A stretch of 64,000 nucleotides of DNA from JAXGXT01 sp040772665 (GTDB lineage Bacteria > Bacillota > Clostridia > Lachnospirales > Anaerotignaceae): contig JAXGXT010000006.1 of assembly GCA_040772665.1 (NCBI GenBank), positions 1 through 64,000 of the forward strand, written 5' to 3'. Of the stretch, positions 43,672-53,346 are shown piece after piece (the stretch's first letter is position 1; each line of letters starts with the position of its first letter). The notes beneath the pieces are model-generated. The model did not search any database. It saw only the letters and a list, made by a program, of their open reading frames with translations, and was not told the DNA's origin. The position numbers and the translations under genes were made by a program.

Positions 43672-44688
43672 TCACTTTCGCTTTCCCACAAACGCTCTTT
43701 TGCCAAGTGTATTTTTCTCTATATTTTCTTTTGTTTTTGTTTCAGACTTTTCGTATGCCAAAATAATCTTTTGAACAAGGGGATGGCGCACAACATCCTT
43801 ATTTGTAAGCGTTATCATGTCAATATCGGCTATTCCCTTTAAAATTTTTGTTGCTTCAAACAAGCCGCTTTTTTTGCCCTCACCAAGGTCTATTTGAGTT
43901 ATATCCCCTGTTATTACAGCTTTTGAGCCATAGCCTATTCTTGTTAAAAACATCTTCATCTGTTCGGGGGTTGTGTTTTGCGCCTCGTCAAGAACAATAA
44001 AAGCATTATCAAGAGTACGTCCTCTCATGTAAGCAAGAGGTGCCACCTCTATAAGACCTTTTTCCATATTTGCCGCAAATTTTTCAGCACCCATAATCTC
44101 ATACAGTGCATCATAAAGAGGCCTTAAATAAGGGTCTACTTTCTGCTGCAAATCTCCGGGAAGAAAGCCTAACTTTTCTCCTGCTTCAATGGCAGGCCTT
44201 GTTAAAATAATTCTATTTACATCATTGTTTTTAAATGCTGTTATTGCCATTGACATAGCAAGATATGTTTTTCCCGTTCCTGCAGGGCCAATGCCAAAAA
44301 CAACAGTGTTTTTTCTAATCATATCAACATATTTTTTTTGCCCAAGGGTTTTTGGCTTCACAGGTCTTCCGTTTATTGTAAGACATATAACATCATCGTG
44401 AAGTTTTTCAAGCTCCTCTGTTGTGCTTTCCTCAACACTGTCAATAAGGTATTGAAGACTTTGTTCTGTTATTTCATCATTTTTGCTTGCAACCTTTATA
44501 AGCTGTTCAAGCACCTTTACAGCCTTTTCTGCACGGCTTCCCTCTCCTACAATTTTAACTAAATCTCCTCTGTTTACAATATTAACCCCAAACCTTTCCT
44601 CAAGTCTTTTAACGTTTACATCATATTGTCCGAAAACTTTGGAGATTTTCTCATTTTCTATGGTAACAAACTTTTCTTTTTCATCCAT
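43672..44688 (-). CDS. phoH: PhoH-family ATPase
   Basis: 338-residue protein with an N-terminal KH-like part and a P-loop ATPase domain: Walker A GPAGTGKT (134-141) and Walker B FIVLDEAQNTTPEQMKMFL. It is linked with RNA handling through its neighbours ybeY and era. Start is ATG at 44688, overlapping the yqfD stop by 8 bases. Tail basic. Confidence 0.94.
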   Translation of the reverse strand: MDEKEKFVTIENEKISKVFGQYDVNVKRLEERFGVNIVNRGDLVKIVGEGSRAEKAVKVLEQLIKVASKNDEITEQSLQYLIDSVEESTTEELEKLHDDVICLTINGRPVKPKTLGQKKYVDMIRKNTVVFGIGPAGTGKTYLAMSMAITAFKNNDVNRIILTRPAIEAGEKLGFLPGDLQQKVDPYLRPLYDALYEIMGAEKFAANMEKGLIEVAPLAYMRGRTLDNAFIVLDEAQNTTPEQMKMFLTRIGYGSKAVITGDITQIDLGEGKKSGLFEATKILKGIADIDMITLTNKDVVRHPLVQKIILAYEKSETKTKENIEKNTLGKRAFVGKRK

Positions 44689-45892
44689 TTATATCTGCTT
44701 CACCCTTCTCGTCAAAAATTTTTTCCATTCCTATATCTTCTATAACAATGTAAACAACCTTTGCTGCAGTTTTTCCTTCATCTGTAAAAAATTCTGTTTT
44801 TATATCAACAATTTCAGCTTCATTAAACTCAAATTCCTGTCTTTGTTTTTCAATATCATTAAAAATCAGCTCTTTAGCTTCTTTTTCTGTTCTTACAGTT
44901 TCCTCTTCTTTATATTCATAAAAACTTTCAGTTATAATTTTAAAAGGCAGTGTTACTTTGCCCGCTTTAAAAACTTTTTCATCTTCATCTTTCTTTTCCC
45001 ACAATCCATTTAAAACAGGGGAAACAGGGTTGATTAAATAATCTCCTACAATTAAAATTTTATCTGTTTTTTTCTCTCCTGTATATACCTTTTTCAAATA
45101 TTTAAGACTATATTCATATTCTTTTTCATAAAAGCTTTTTCCTCTTATTTCAGCCTTTGAATAAACATATTTCCGCCCTATTTCTGTATCCATATCCTTT
45201 ATTGTAAGAATGCTTGAAACAAGAACATCCCCCTCATCAACAACATCCCCGGCTTTAACAAGGGGAGTTCCCCTTGAAACAGAAATGCTTTCAATAACAC
45301 AAGCTTTTTTGCTTATAATATCCACGGCACTTTCTTTATCTTCAACTGTTACCTTAGGAAGAGTTTCAACAACGGTTATTGTTACATCAGTGCCTTTTGT
45401 AACAATGGCAACCCAGGAAATATCATTAAAGCCTGCAATTATTTTTTTTGTAAGGGTTTTGTTGTCAAGGCGAAATTTCAGCTGACCTATGTATAAGCCT
45501 TCTTTTTTGCAAAACTCCATAATTTCTTCTGCCGCAACTCTTTCATTGCCTTTAATGTTAACTGTCCAGACAAAACTGCTCATTACATAAAGTGCAAAAA
45601 CAAAAATAAAAAGCCCCTCTGTGTAAAACTTGCGTTTTTTATATTTGCTTATGGTAAAAGGAAAACCCTTTTTTTTAATAATTTTAACCTTGCACTTTGT
45701 CCGCCTTGCACAATCTCCAAGCCTTTTAAAATCTTTTATGCCGACTTTCATTATTGTGCCTGTTCCAAGATATTTTATATCCCAAAGAAAAACACCTTTC
45801 ATAGCGGCAAGATTTATAAACCTTTCAACTGAAAATCCTGACACCTTAATAATAACATATCCCCGAAGATAATGCCATAACGCAAGAAACAT
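44681..45892 (-). CDS. yqfD: Sporulation protein YqfD
   Basis: 403 residues: cytoplasmic N-terminal domain (MFLALWHYLRGYVIIKVSGF), one membrane helix near 90-110 (FIFVFALYVMSSFVWTVNI) and an extracytoplasmic part, the YqfD layout. Made in the mother cell during endospore formation in B. subtilis. I chose the ATG at 45892 behind GGGAGGTGA; an ATG at 45955 overlaps yqfC deeply. Its presence shows the host belongs to a spore-forming lineage. Confidence 0.93.
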   Translation of the reverse strand: MFLALWHYLRGYVIIKVSGFSVERFINLAAMKGVFLWDIKYLGTGTIMKVGIKDFKRLGDCARRTKCKVKIIKKKGFPFTISKYKKRKFYTEGLFIFVFALYVMSSFVWTVNIKGNERVAAEEIMEFCKKEGLYIGQLKFRLDNKTLTKKIIAGFNDISWVAIVTKGTDVTITVVETLPKVTVEDKESAVDIISKKACVIESISVSRGTPLVKAGDVVDEGDVLVSSILTIKDMDTEIGRKYVYSKAEIRGKSFYEKEYEYSLKYLKKVYTGEKKTDKILIVGDYLINPVSPVLNGLWEKKDEDEKVFKAGKVTLPFKIITESFYEYKEEETVRTEKEAKELIFNDIEKQRQEFEFNEAEIVDIKTEFFTDEGKTAAKVVYIVIEDIGMEKIFDEKGEADING

Positions 45893-45938
45893 ATATTCAC
45901 CTCCCGTTAACTTTTTTCCAAACCTAATATAATATGCC

Positions 45939-46208
45939 TCAAACCTTAAAAACAAGGGAAAAAACAGTGCCCTTAACAGTTATGCTTTCTGCCGTTATGC
46001 TTTTAAGAATAAGGTTTCTCCCCTCCAAGCATACAACCCCTGCACCTGTGTTAATTCTCACCGTTTCCTCACTGTATTCTATTATTCCTTTATAATTTTC
46101 GAGGATAACTTCCTCCCTTCCCACAAAAGTTATAAGGGGTATGTCAAGAACCGATTCCTTAGGCAGTTCCAAAGCCTCTGTAACGGCACTTCGCACATTT
46201 CGTTTCAA
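45939..46208 (-). CDS. yqfC: Sporulation protein YqfC
   Basis: 89 residues matching YqfC: LELPKESVLDIPLITFVGREEVILENY, then GIIEYSEETVRI and a short beta-rich end. Forms the first gene of the yqfC-yqfD-phoH-pgpH-ybeY-DUF3048-cdd-era-recO-srtB operon. Start is TTG at 46208 with GGAGGAT nine bases upstream. Confidence 0.93.
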   Translation of the reverse strand: MKRNVRSAVTEALELPKESVLDIPLITFVGREEVILENYKGIIEYSEETVRINTGAGVVCLEGRNLILKSITAESITVKGTVFSLVFKV

Positions 46209-46280
46209 AAGGGTATCCTCCTTTATTCTTTTCTATCTTTTATAAATATGCGAAAAAAAATTAAGAAATGACAAAATGAA

Positions 46281-46325
46281 ATATACCTCAAAAGTCATAT
46301 TTTTTATCAGACCTTTGAGGTATAT
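46281..46325 (-). terminator. Terminator of glgP
   Basis: ATATACCTCAAAAGTC and GACCTTTGAGGTATAT pair with one mismatch around a 13-nt loop in the gap between yqfC and glgP. Confidence 0.75.
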
Positions 46326-46381
46326 TAATTTGCTTAAAATAAAATTGGTTTTTTAGGTATTATGAGATATTTTAGCCTTAA

Positions 46382-48826
46382 TTATTTGATTTGTTCAAGA
46401 TTCCAAATTTCTTTGGCATATTGGTTAATTGTTCTGTCACTGCTGAATTTTCCGCTTTTTGCAGTGTTTATAATTGCCATTTTAGCCCATCTTCTTTTGT
46501 CTTTATATGCTTTATCAACTTCACTTTGCGCCTGTGCATAAGCTTCAAAATCTTCAAGCACAAAATATTCATCTGCACGACTTCCGTGAAGCCCGTTAAG
46601 AAGAAGATTATATAAATCTCTGAAAAGCTCAGGATCGCTTTCAAATGTTCCGTCAATAAGAGAAGTAAGAGCCATTCGCACATCCTGATTAAGGTTATAA
46701 ACCATCCAAGGGTCGTATGTGCCGTTTTTATATTTTTCAATGGCTTCGTCGGCTTTTAAACCGAAAATAAATATATTTTCCTCCCCTACTTCTTCATAGA
46801 TTTCAACATTTGCACCATCTAATGTTCCAACCGTAATTGCACCGTTAAGCATAAATTTCATATTTCCAGTTCCGCTTGCCTCTTTTCCTGCTGTGGAAAT
46901 CTGTTCGCTTACATCGGCACAGGGAATAAGTTTTTCCGCAAGTGAAACTCTATAGTTTTCCATAAATACAACTTTAATTTTTCCGCCGATTGTTTCATCG
47001 TTATTAACCACATCAGCAACACTGTTTATAAGCTTAATTATAAGCTTTGCTGTTTTATAGCTTGCGGCACTTTTTGCACCGAAAATAAATGTTCTTGGAG
47101 CAATATCCAACGACGGGTTAAATTTAAGTTTGTTGTAAAGGGAAATAATGTGCAAAACATTAAGAAGCTGACGCTTATATTCATGAAGCCTTTTAACTTG
47201 AATGTCAAAAATAGAGTCCGGATTAATTTCAATTCCCTTTGTTTCTTCAATATATTTTGCAAGAATTTTTTTATTTTCTCTTTTAACTTCCATAAACTTA
47301 TCCTGAAATTCCAGTTCATCACAGTATTCCAAAAGTTTATTAAGTTCATCAAGGTTTTTAATCCAGCCGTCACCGATTTTTGATGTTATAAGTTCCGCTA
47401 AATCAGGGTTTGCATGAAGAAGCCATCTTCTTTGGGTTATGCCGTTTGTTTTATTGTTAAACTTTTCAGGATAAAGATTATAAAAATCTTTCAGCTCCTG
47501 ATTTTTAAGAATTTCAGTGTGTAAAGCGGCAACACCATTTACGCTGTGGCTTCCCACAATGGCAAGATATGCCATTCTAACCTGACCGTCAGCAACTATG
47601 GCCATGTTTCTTATTTTTGCAGAATCATGGTACTTTTCCATAAGTTCAAGGCAAAAACGTCGATTAATTTCTTCAACAATTGTGTATATACGAGGAAGAA
47701 TACGGCTGAAAAGCTCAATAGGCCATTTTTCAAGAGCCTCGCTCATTATTGTATGGTTTGTGTAAGCACAGACTTTTTTGGTTATATCCCATGCTTCATC
47801 CCAAGGCACGTCATTTTCATCAACAAGCACCCTCATAAGCTCTGCAACAGCAACCGTCGGGTGTGTATCGTTAAGCTGAAAAGCAACTTTGTCGGGAAGT
47901 ATGGAAAAATCCGTATGTGCCTTTTTAAACCTGTCAATCACCCTTTGAACCGTTGCCGAAATAAAGAAATATTGCTGACGAAGACGCAGTTCTTTTCCTG
48001 AATAATGCTCATCCGCAGGGTAAAGCACGTCTGTAAGGGTGTGGGCAAGTGTTTGTTCTTCAAGGGCTTTTTGATAGTTGCCCTCATTAAAGCTTTGAAG
48101 GTCAAATTTATTTTTTGCGGCAGCATCCCATAAACGAAGTGTGTTTACAACCTTGTTTCCATATCCTATAACAGGATAATCATAAGGCACCGCTATTACA
48201 GATTGATAATTTTCTTGAATATATTTATATTCTCCGTTTCCTTTAGGAACAGCTTTTACGTTTCCGCCAAATTTAACTTCTATGGAATACTCCCCTCGTC
48301 TTATGCACCAAGGATCACCATTTTCAAGCCAGTTGTCAGGTTTTTCAACTTGATAACCGTTTTCTATTTTCTGCTCAAAAATTCCATAATGATACCTTAT
48401 GCCGCAGCCATAGGCAGGGTAGTTAAGGGTTGAAAGAGAATCTAAAAAACATGCTGCAAGACGTCCTAAACCCCCGTTTCCAAGGCCCGGGTCAGGCTCG
48501 ATTTCCTCAATTTTGTTATAGTCAATTCCAAGCTCTTCAAAAGCCTCTTTTATAGGCTGTGACGACATAGTGTTTAAAATTGCATTTCCGAAAAACCTTC
48601 CCAATAAAAACTCCATCGAAAGATAATATACAATTTTCACATCATCATTATAATAGCTGTCGTGGGTTTTCATCCAGCTTTCGTTTATAGATTCTTTTAT
48701 GGAATAAACGGCGGCTTGATATATTTCGTTTTCCGAAGCATTTTCCACAGATTTTCTAAAAACAGCACTTAAATTATTAACTATTCGCTCCTTAAATTCT
48801 TCCTTGGTGAAATTAGGTCTTAACAT
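46382..48826 (-). CDS. glgP: Glycogen/starch phosphorylase
   Basis: Releases glucose 1-phosphate from glycogen. The 814-residue GT35 protein has NGGLGRLAACFLDS and the pyridoxal-phosphate lysine motif EASGTGNMKFMLNGA. I chose the ATG at 48826 (MLRPNFTKEEF) behind GGGGGAAG; a longer ATG at 48874 has no ribosome site. It is a single gene and complements glgB elsewhere in the window. Confidence 0.97.
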   Translation of the reverse strand: MLRPNFTKEEFKERIVNNLSAVFRKSVENASENEIYQAAVYSIKESINESWMKTHDSYYNDDVKIVYYLSMEFLLGRFFGNAILNTMSSQPIKEAFEELGIDYNKIEEIEPDPGLGNGGLGRLAACFLDSLSTLNYPAYGCGIRYHYGIFEQKIENGYQVEKPDNWLENGDPWCIRRGEYSIEVKFGGNVKAVPKGNGEYKYIQENYQSVIAVPYDYPVIGYGNKVVNTLRLWDAAAKNKFDLQSFNEGNYQKALEEQTLAHTLTDVLYPADEHYSGKELRLRQQYFFISATVQRVIDRFKKAHTDFSILPDKVAFQLNDTHPTVAVAELMRVLVDENDVPWDEAWDITKKVCAYTNHTIMSEALEKWPIELFSRILPRIYTIVEEINRRFCLELMEKYHDSAKIRNMAIVADGQVRMAYLAIVGSHSVNGVAALHTEILKNQELKDFYNLYPEKFNNKTNGITQRRWLLHANPDLAELITSKIGDGWIKNLDELNKLLEYCDELEFQDKFMEVKRENKKILAKYIEETKGIEINPDSIFDIQVKRLHEYKRQLLNVLHIISLYNKLKFNPSLDIAPRTFIFGAKSAASYKTAKLIIKLINSVADVVNNDETIGGKIKVVFMENYRVSLAEKLIPCADVSEQISTAGKEASGTGNMKFMLNGAITVGTLDGANVEIYEEVGEENIFIFGLKADEAIEKYKNGTYDPWMVYNLNQDVRMALTSLIDGTFESDPELFRDLYNLLLNGLHGSRADEYFVLEDFEAYAQAQSEVDKAYKDKRRWAKMAIINTAKSGKFSSDRTINQYAKEIWNLEQIK

Positions 48827-48984
48827 ATTCTTCCCCCTTAATGAAATATTTGTTTCTCGGAAAAGCTGATACATAAGACGATTTCCAAAAAACTTGTGAA
48901 ACGAAAATACCGATAATTATATTTTTAAACACAGTATTTTATAATAACCTTTAAATATATTAATTATTTTTTTATTAATAACTT

Positions 48985-49548
48985 TTAAAACTTAAACACT
49001 ATTCCTATAACCATGGCAGATCCAATATAAAAAAGCGGATGTTTTTTAAACTTATTTGTAAGAAATATAAGAACAGCAAAAAGAATTATTTCTTTATATT
49101 TAAAAACTTCTGCCAAACTTCCCGAAATATTAAAAACATCTTTGTTTAAAATTTCCCCTGTTGCAAGTGTTAAAGCCACCGCTCCAAGCATTCCCGTAAC
49201 AGCAGGACGCAGTGTAAAAAACACCTGCTCAACAATGGGGTTATCGGCAAACTTTTTAAGAAACTTGGCAATTATAATTATAATTATAATTGACGGCGTT
49301 ATTATTCCAACTGTTGCCGTTATGCCTCCTATTATGCCATAGTTTTGAAAACCTACATAAGTTGCCATATTTATTCCTATAGGCCCTGGGGTTGACTCTG
49401 AAATAGCAATCATATCACTAACCATTTCATGGGTAAACCAATCATACTTATCAGAAAGCTGAAAAAGAAAAGGCAATGTGGCAAGCCCTCCGCCAATTGC
49501 GAAAAGTCCTATTTTAAAAAACTCGAAATATAAAACTAAAAGTCCCAA
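48985..49548 (-). CDS. Chromate transporter half, C-terminal-type subunit
   Basis: 187 residues of about five to six helices with FFKIGLFAIGGGLATLPFL near the start and ISESTPGPIGINMATYVG, signatures of the chromate transporter (CHR) family. In longer ChrA proteins two such halves are fused; here they are separate genes, three bases apart, and would work as a pair. The natural substrate in anaerobes is not established. Confidence 0.9.
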   Translation of the reverse strand: MGLLVLYFEFFKIGLFAIGGGLATLPFLFQLSDKYDWFTHEMVSDMIAISESTPGPIGINMATYVGFQNYGIIGGITATVGIITPSIIIIIIIAKFLKKFADNPIVEQVFFTLRPAVTGMLGAVALTLATGEILNKDVFNISGSLAEVFKYKEIILFAVLIFLTNKFKKHPLFYIGSAMVIGIVFKF

Positions 49549-49551
49549 AAT

Positions 49552-50091
49552 TTATAACCTCCCTTTTATACGAGGCATAATAAACCCAAAACAAATGCTT
49601 ACAATAACAACAGAAATAGGCGACACCTTAAGAAAAAGAGTTGCCGCCAAAGCACATAAAGATATAATTAAGGGAATTGTTCCCTTAATATTTGTTTTCC
49701 ACATTTTTATAACAGTGTTTAAAACAAGCACAGCAACAGCAACACGAATGGCCGCAAATGCACTTTGTATTGCTGCAGTTTGTGCAAAAGCTGTAAGAAA
49801 AGAAGCAATGGTGGTAATTATTATAAGGGATGGTGTAACTATTCCTAAAGTAGCAATTATACCGCCCCAAATTCCTTTTCTTTTATAGCCTATAAAAGTG
49901 GCTGTGTTTACGGCAATTATGCCGGGAGTACATTGTCCTATGGCATAATAATCCATAAGCTCTTCTCCCGTTGCCCATTGTTTTTTTTCAACAACTTCCG
50001 CCTGCAAAAGGGGAAGCATTGTAAGCCCTCCTCCAAATGTAAAGGCACCTATTCTTGCAAAAGTTATATATAAATCCCAAAATTCTCTCAA
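49552..50091 (-). CDS. Chromate transporter half, N-terminal-type subunit
   Basis: 179 residues with FARIGAFTFGGGLTMLPLL and the QCTPGIIAVNTATFIGY motif, the first half of the CHR-family pair. Starts 14 bases after the prfA stop, so it may be read from the rho-prfA operon. Confidence 0.9.
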   Translation of the reverse strand: MREFWDLYITFARIGAFTFGGGLTMLPLLQAEVVEKKQWATGEELMDYYAIGQCTPGIIAVNTATFIGYKRKGIWGGIIATLGIVTPSLIIITTIASFLTAFAQTAAIQSAFAAIRVAVAVLVLNTVIKMWKTNIKGTIPLIISLCALAATLFLKVSPISVVIVSICFGFIMPRIKGRL

Positions 50092-50105
50092 TTTTAAAAC
50101 CTTCC

Positions 50106-51179
50106 TTACTCCCCTTCTTGACCTTGAAGTTTTCTTGTTTGGTCTGTGGTTATAAGGGCATCAATAATTTCATCAACATCACCGTTTAAAACATTTTCAA
50201 GCCTGTGTATGGTAAGCCCTATTCTGTGGTCTGTTATTCTTCCTTGGGGGAAATTATATGTTCTTATTCTTTCACTTCTGTCACCTGTTCCCACTTGTGA
50301 ACGTCTTTCTTTTGAAATTTCATCATCATGCTTTGCCTGTTCCATTTCATAAAGCCTTGCCAAAAGTATTTTCAAGCCTTTTTCTTTATTTTTAAGCTGG
50401 CTTTTTTCATCTTGACAGCTTATTACAATCCCCGTTGGAGTATGTGTTATTCTTACGGCAGAGTCTGTTGTGTTAACACTTTGACCTCCGTTTCCTGATG
50501 AACGGAAAACATCAATTCTTACATCATTCATATCAAGGTTTACATCCACATCCTCAGCCTCAGGAAGAACAGCAACCGTAACTGTGGAGGTATGTATTCT
50601 TCCTCCGCTTTCTGTTGAAGGTATTCTTTGAACACGATGAACACCGCTTTCATATTTAAGCCTGCTGTATGCACCATGCCCACTAATCATAAAAGAAATT
50701 TCTTTAAAACCGCCAAGATCACTTTCATTTGCACTCATAAGCTCTGTTTTCCAACGTCTGCTTTCCGCATATTTAGAATACATTCTAAAAAGGTCTGATG
50801 CAAATAAAGCAGCCTCATCTCCGCCTGCTCCCCCGCGTATTTCAACAATAACGTTTTTCTCATCATTAGGGTCTTTTGGCAAAAGAAGCACTTTTATTTC
50901 CTGTTTAAGAATTTCAATTTTGTCCCTATTTTCGTTTAATTCTTCTTTAAGAAGCTGTTTAAACTCATCATCATTTGTTTCTCCAAGCATTTCAAGGGTT
51001 TCTTTAACTGCTGTGTTTGCATTTTTATACTCTTTATATTTTTCAACAATCGGTGTAATATCACTATATTCTTTCATAAGCTTGCGCCATACATTTTGAT
51101 CTGAAATAACCTCAGGGTCATTAACCCTGTCGCCAAGCTCCATGTGTTTTCTTTCAAGTTCCTCAATACGCTCAAACAT
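50106..51179 (-). CDS. prfA: Peptide chain release factor 1
   Basis: Reads UAA and UAG and triggers peptide release. The 357-residue protein has the PxT-type codon motif (PST at 187-189 in QRIPSTESGGRIHTS) and GGQ at 231-233 in SSGNGGQSVNTTDSAVRITH. The Gln of GGQ is the substrate of the neighbouring prmC product. Sits in the operon LysM-rho-rpmE-DUF1385-prmC-prfA. Confidence 0.97.
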   Translation of the reverse strand: MFERIEELERKHMELGDRVNDPEVISDQNVWRKLMKEYSDITPIVEKYKEYKNANTAVKETLEMLGETNDDEFKQLLKEELNENRDKIEILKQEIKVLLLPKDPNDEKNVIVEIRGGAGGDEAALFASDLFRMYSKYAESRRWKTELMSANESDLGGFKEISFMISGHGAYSRLKYESGVHRVQRIPSTESGGRIHTSTVTVAVLPEAEDVDVNLDMNDVRIDVFRSSGNGGQSVNTTDSAVRITHTPTGIVISCQDEKSQLKNKEKGLKILLARLYEMEQAKHDDEISKERRSQVGTGDRSERIRTYNFPQGRITDHRIGLTIHRLENVLNGDVDEIIDALITTDQTRKLQGQEGE

Positions 51180-51199
51180 CCCTTATCTTTACCTCTTCC

Positions 51200-52054
51200 C
51201 TAACTTTTCATTCCAAGCACAACTCTGTCCATTCCTGCTAAATCTTTAATAATTTCTATATTAATAAATCCTTCTTCTCTAAGCAAAAAAGAAACTGCCT
51301 CGCCTTGATTAAACCCGATTTCAAAAAACATCCAGCCTTTTTCTTTTAAAAATCTTTTTCCGTCTTTAACTATAGCTCTGTAAAAATCAAGACCGTCTTC
51401 TCCGCCGTCAAGAGCCGAAAATGGCTCATGGTTTTTAACTTCCTCCATAAGAGAAGGTATTACACTTGTTTCTATATAAGGAGGATTAGACACAACAGCA
51501 TCAAAAAATCCTTCAAAAGAATCTGAAATTTCTTTAAACAAATCGCTTTTTATAAAGTTTATGTTTACATTGTTATTTTTTGCATTTTCTGCGGCAACCC
51601 TTAAAGCTGTGTCGCTTATATCAATTGCCCATAACTCTTTTATACCAAACTTTCCAAGACTTATGGGTATACACCCACTTCCTGTTCCAACATCAATTAT
51701 TTTATTTATTGCATGCCTTTTTCCATAATCCAAAATGGTTTCAACAAGAATTTCAGTATCAGCCCTTGGTATAAGCACTCCGCTTTCAACTTTAAAATTA
51801 ATGTTCATAAATTCGCACTCGCCAAGTATATATTGAGCGGGAATTTTTTGTTCACGTTTTTTTATCATTTCTTCAAAATCTTTTGTTTCTTCTTCTGTAA
51901 GTATATAATCATCTTTTGTAAAAAGCTGAACTTTCGTCAGACCTGCAGCTTTCATCATAAAAAGCTGTGCGTCAAGATTAAACTCTCCAGCTCCGCTTTC
52001 TTTAAGTCTTTTTGAGCCTTGAGAAAGAAGTTCCTTAACAGTCAACGCCCTCAT
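51200..52054 (-). CDS. prmC: Release factor glutamine methyltransferase
   Basis: Methylates the Gln of the GGQ motif in release factors. The 284-residue protein has a helical N-terminal domain, a Rossmann SAM site (IDVGTGSGCIPISL) and the catalytic NPPY in AVVSNPPYIE. An in-frame TTG at 52060 is only three bases from GGGGAG; the ATG at 52054 has correct spacing and is chosen. It overlaps the DUF1385 stop. Confidence 0.95.
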   Translation of the reverse strand: MRALTVKELLSQGSKRLKESGAGEFNLDAQLFMMKAAGLTKVQLFTKDDYILTEEETKDFEEMIKKREQKIPAQYILGECEFMNINFKVESGVLIPRADTEILVETILDYGKRHAINKIIDVGTGSGCIPISLGKFGIKELWAIDISDTALRVAAENAKNNNVNINFIKSDLFKEISDSFEGFFDAVVSNPPYIETSVIPSLMEEVKNHEPFSALDGGEDGLDFYRAIVKDGKRFLKEKGWMFFEIGFNQGEAVSFLLREEGFINIEIIKDLAGMDRVVLGMKS

Positions 52055-52958
52055 CCTCAAGCACTCCCCTCATGGCAGCTATTGCCGCTTCAATTTGAAG
52101 CTCATCAGGCTCTGCAGTTGTTGCTTTTTGAAGCCAGAACCCCGGTGCACTTATAATTTTTACAAACGCTCCTTCGTTTCTTCCTGCCCATTGAATAATT
52201 TCATAAGATATTCCCGCAACAAAAGGCACAAGGATAACCCTGCTTAAAAGCCTTAAAAGAAAATTATCTGTGCGTAAAAAAAAGAAAACAATCATGCTGA
52301 CAATCATAACAATAATCAAAAAACTTGTTCCGCATCGTCTGTGCATTCTTGTATGCTTCTTCACATTTTCCACAGTAAGTTCTTCTTCATGTTCAAAGCA
52401 GTTTATTGTTTTATGTTCTGCACCATGATACTGAAACACACGCTGAATTTCCTTCATTTTTGAAATTAACAAAATATAAAGAACAAAAATACAAATCCTT
52501 GTAAGTCCTTCAACAATGCTTAGTGCCCATGTTCCCGGAAGATATTCTTTAAAAATCCCCCCTACAAAAACAGGCAGCATAAAAAAAAGTACAACTGAAA
52601 ATATTATGCTTAAAAAAACACTGAAATATATTAAATAATCAGTAAACTTATCGCCTAATTTCTCTTCTAAAAACCTTTCAAACTTAGACGGTTCTTCTTC
52701 GGTTTCTTCTTCAAGACCTGCAAGCTGTGCAGAACGCATAATTATTTTAACACCCATAATCATAGACTCTAAAAATGCAGCCATGCCTCTGAAAACAGGC
52801 AGTTTAAAAATTCCTTCCCTGTTTAATTTGCCGTCTATTTTTTCTTTCTCAACACATAAAGACCCGTCAGGCGTTCTTACAGCTAAAGCATACATCTTTT
52901 TGCCTCGCATCATTACGCCTTCGATTACGGCTTGCCCTCCGATTTTTGTTTGTCTCAT
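52035..52958 (-). CDS. DUF1385 membrane protein
   Basis: 307 residues starting MRQTKIGGQAVIEGVMMRG, with about four to five membrane helices and the conserved block VFQYHGAEHKTINCFEHEEELTVENV in the middle, followed by HTRMHRRCGTSFL. This is the DUF1385 family, common next to prmC and prfA in Clostridia, role unknown. I chose the ATG at 52958 behind GGAGATAA rather than a TTG at 52970. Confidence 0.92.
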   Translation of the reverse strand: MRQTKIGGQAVIEGVMMRGKKMYALAVRTPDGSLCVEKEKIDGKLNREGIFKLPVFRGMAAFLESMIMGVKIIMRSAQLAGLEEETEEEPSKFERFLEEKLGDKFTDYLIYFSVFLSIIFSVVLFFMLPVFVGGIFKEYLPGTWALSIVEGLTRICIFVLYILLISKMKEIQRVFQYHGAEHKTINCFEHEEELTVENVKKHTRMHRRCGTSFLIIVMIVSMIVFFFLRTDNFLLRLLSRVILVPFVAGISYEIIQWAGRNEGAFVKIISAPGFWLQKATTAEPDELQIEAAIAAMRGVLEDEGVDC

Positions 52959-53032
52959 TTTTATCTCCAATCAAAATAATATAGAAAAAAAGGCCGGCTG
53001 AAATTACCCCACGCCGACCCCCTGCTTTTATT

Positions 53033-53236
53033 TTATTTTCTGCCGTATTTTCTGTTGAATTTTTCAACTCTTCCGCCTGCTTCAAGCAATAATTTCTGGC
53101 TGCCTGTATAGAACGGATGGCATTTTGAGCAAACCTCGACTCTAATTTCTTTCTTAGTTGAGCCTGTTACAAACTCATTTCCACAGTTGCACCTAACAGG
53201 GCACTGGTGGTATTCCGGATGTATTCCTTCTCTCAT
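53033..53236 (-). CDS. rpmE: 50S ribosomal protein L31, zinc-binding form
   Basis: 67 residues with the zinc-type cysteine set CPVRCNCGNEF and CSKCHPFYTG, so this is the C+ (zinc) paralogue rather than the zinc-free one. Start ATG at 53236 with AAGAGGTG seven bases upstream; an in-frame GTG at 53245 is inside that ribosome site. Lies between rho and DUF1385. Confidence 0.96.
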   Translation of the reverse strand: MREGIHPEYHQCPVRCNCGNEFVTGSTKKEIRVEVCSKCHPFYTGSQKLLLEAGGRVEKFNRKYGRK

Positions 53237-53346
53237 TTTTTTCACCTCTTATAATAAGTTTGTTGATCAATAATCAAATTAATCAATTATTTATAGACAA
53301 CGGAAATATTATAACATATCATGTTTTTTTTAGCAATAAAAACATT

